A DNA stretch of 64,000 nucleotides from Plebeiibacterium marinum. GTDB taxonomy: Bacteria > Bacteroidota > Bacteroidia > Bacteroidales > Marinilabiliaceae. This document shows, in pieces, positions 63,832 to 64,000 of the stretch. A model generated the notes under the pieces. That model ran no database searches and was not told the DNA's origin. It saw only the letters and a program-made list of their open reading frames with translations. The stretch is from contig NZ_JAPDPI010000003.1 of the NCBI RefSeq assembly GCF_026013615.1, positions 124,001 to 188,000 of the forward strand. Direction: 5' to 3'. The first letter of the stretch is position 1. Each line of letters starts with the position of its first letter. The position numbers and the translations under genes are program-made.

Positions 63832-64000
63832 AGAAAGCTATTTATAGATTATGTTATAAATATAATTAAATGCAGCAAGAAAAACACTTACTGCATTGGA
63901 TATAAAGAGTTCATTAGGTTTTTAAGCTGTTTTCATAACAATATTCTCAAAAAGAAGCATTGCTTTTATTTATAGAACTCTGCATCATGGAAATCAGATC
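63832..64000. other. upstream region of hybrid sensor 2, no gene seen
   Basis: The last 169 bases are AT-rich with no open frame that looks real. They should hold the promoter of the hybrid sensor at 61069-63831. I find no exact TAnnTTTG box and no copy of the ATGTTAC-N6-GTAACAT palindrome; the nearest is ATGTTATAAATATAAT at about 63849. Confidence 0.4.

Overview
The window is AT-rich DNA with the hallmarks of a Bacteroidota genome: SusC/SusD pairs, hybrid two-component systems, an ECF sigma/FecR pair, LytTR signalling, 7-TM AraC regulators, lipoprotein exo-enzymes and TAnnTTTG-type -7 boxes. It is most likely a free-living carbohydrate degrader, perhaps of the Marinilabiliales/Prolixibacteraceae type; that placement is inference. 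No rRNA, tRNA, CRISPR array or complete insertion sequence was seen.

Layout. 1-3065: two tandem GH2 beta-glucuronidase-type enzymes, the first cut by the window edge. 3700-7974: a small secreted protein and an outer-membrane receptor, divergent from a membrane AraC regulator. 8096-9624: a truncated Rpn-type nuclease relic and a second membrane AraC regulator. 9934-16842: an RND efflux operon (TolC, adaptor, pump), then a beta-barrel protein behind a terminator. 17406-17759: an isolated small secreted protein with its own promoter and terminator. 18080-26430: a sigma/anti-sigma SusC/SusD/TlpA uptake locus without an enzyme. 26581-34779: a LytS/LytTR pair divergent from a second RND efflux operon, separated by palindromic repeats. 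34898-42289: a complete L-fucose operon (fucI, kinase, mutarotase, permease, double-domain aldolase) with a divergent AraC regulator. 42935-63831: a fructan utilisation locus bracketed by two hybrid sensor-regulators.

How the fructan locus should work: SusC/SusD and a DUF4960-type lipoprotein capture levan or inulin, two intact GH32 lipoproteins cut it, an MFS sugar porter imports the monosaccharide, and a PfkB kinase phosphorylates fructose. Two paralogous hybrid sensors with periplasmic sugar-binding domains flank it. Behind a terminator sits an unusual pair: an orphan XylF-like binding lipoprotein and a GH32 homologue that lacks both catalytic acids. A shared palindrome (ATGTTAC-N6-GTAACAT) lies upstream of susC and of the first hybrid sensor, suggesting common control. 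The pseudo-enzyme/binding-protein pair and the shared operator are the most promising novelties.
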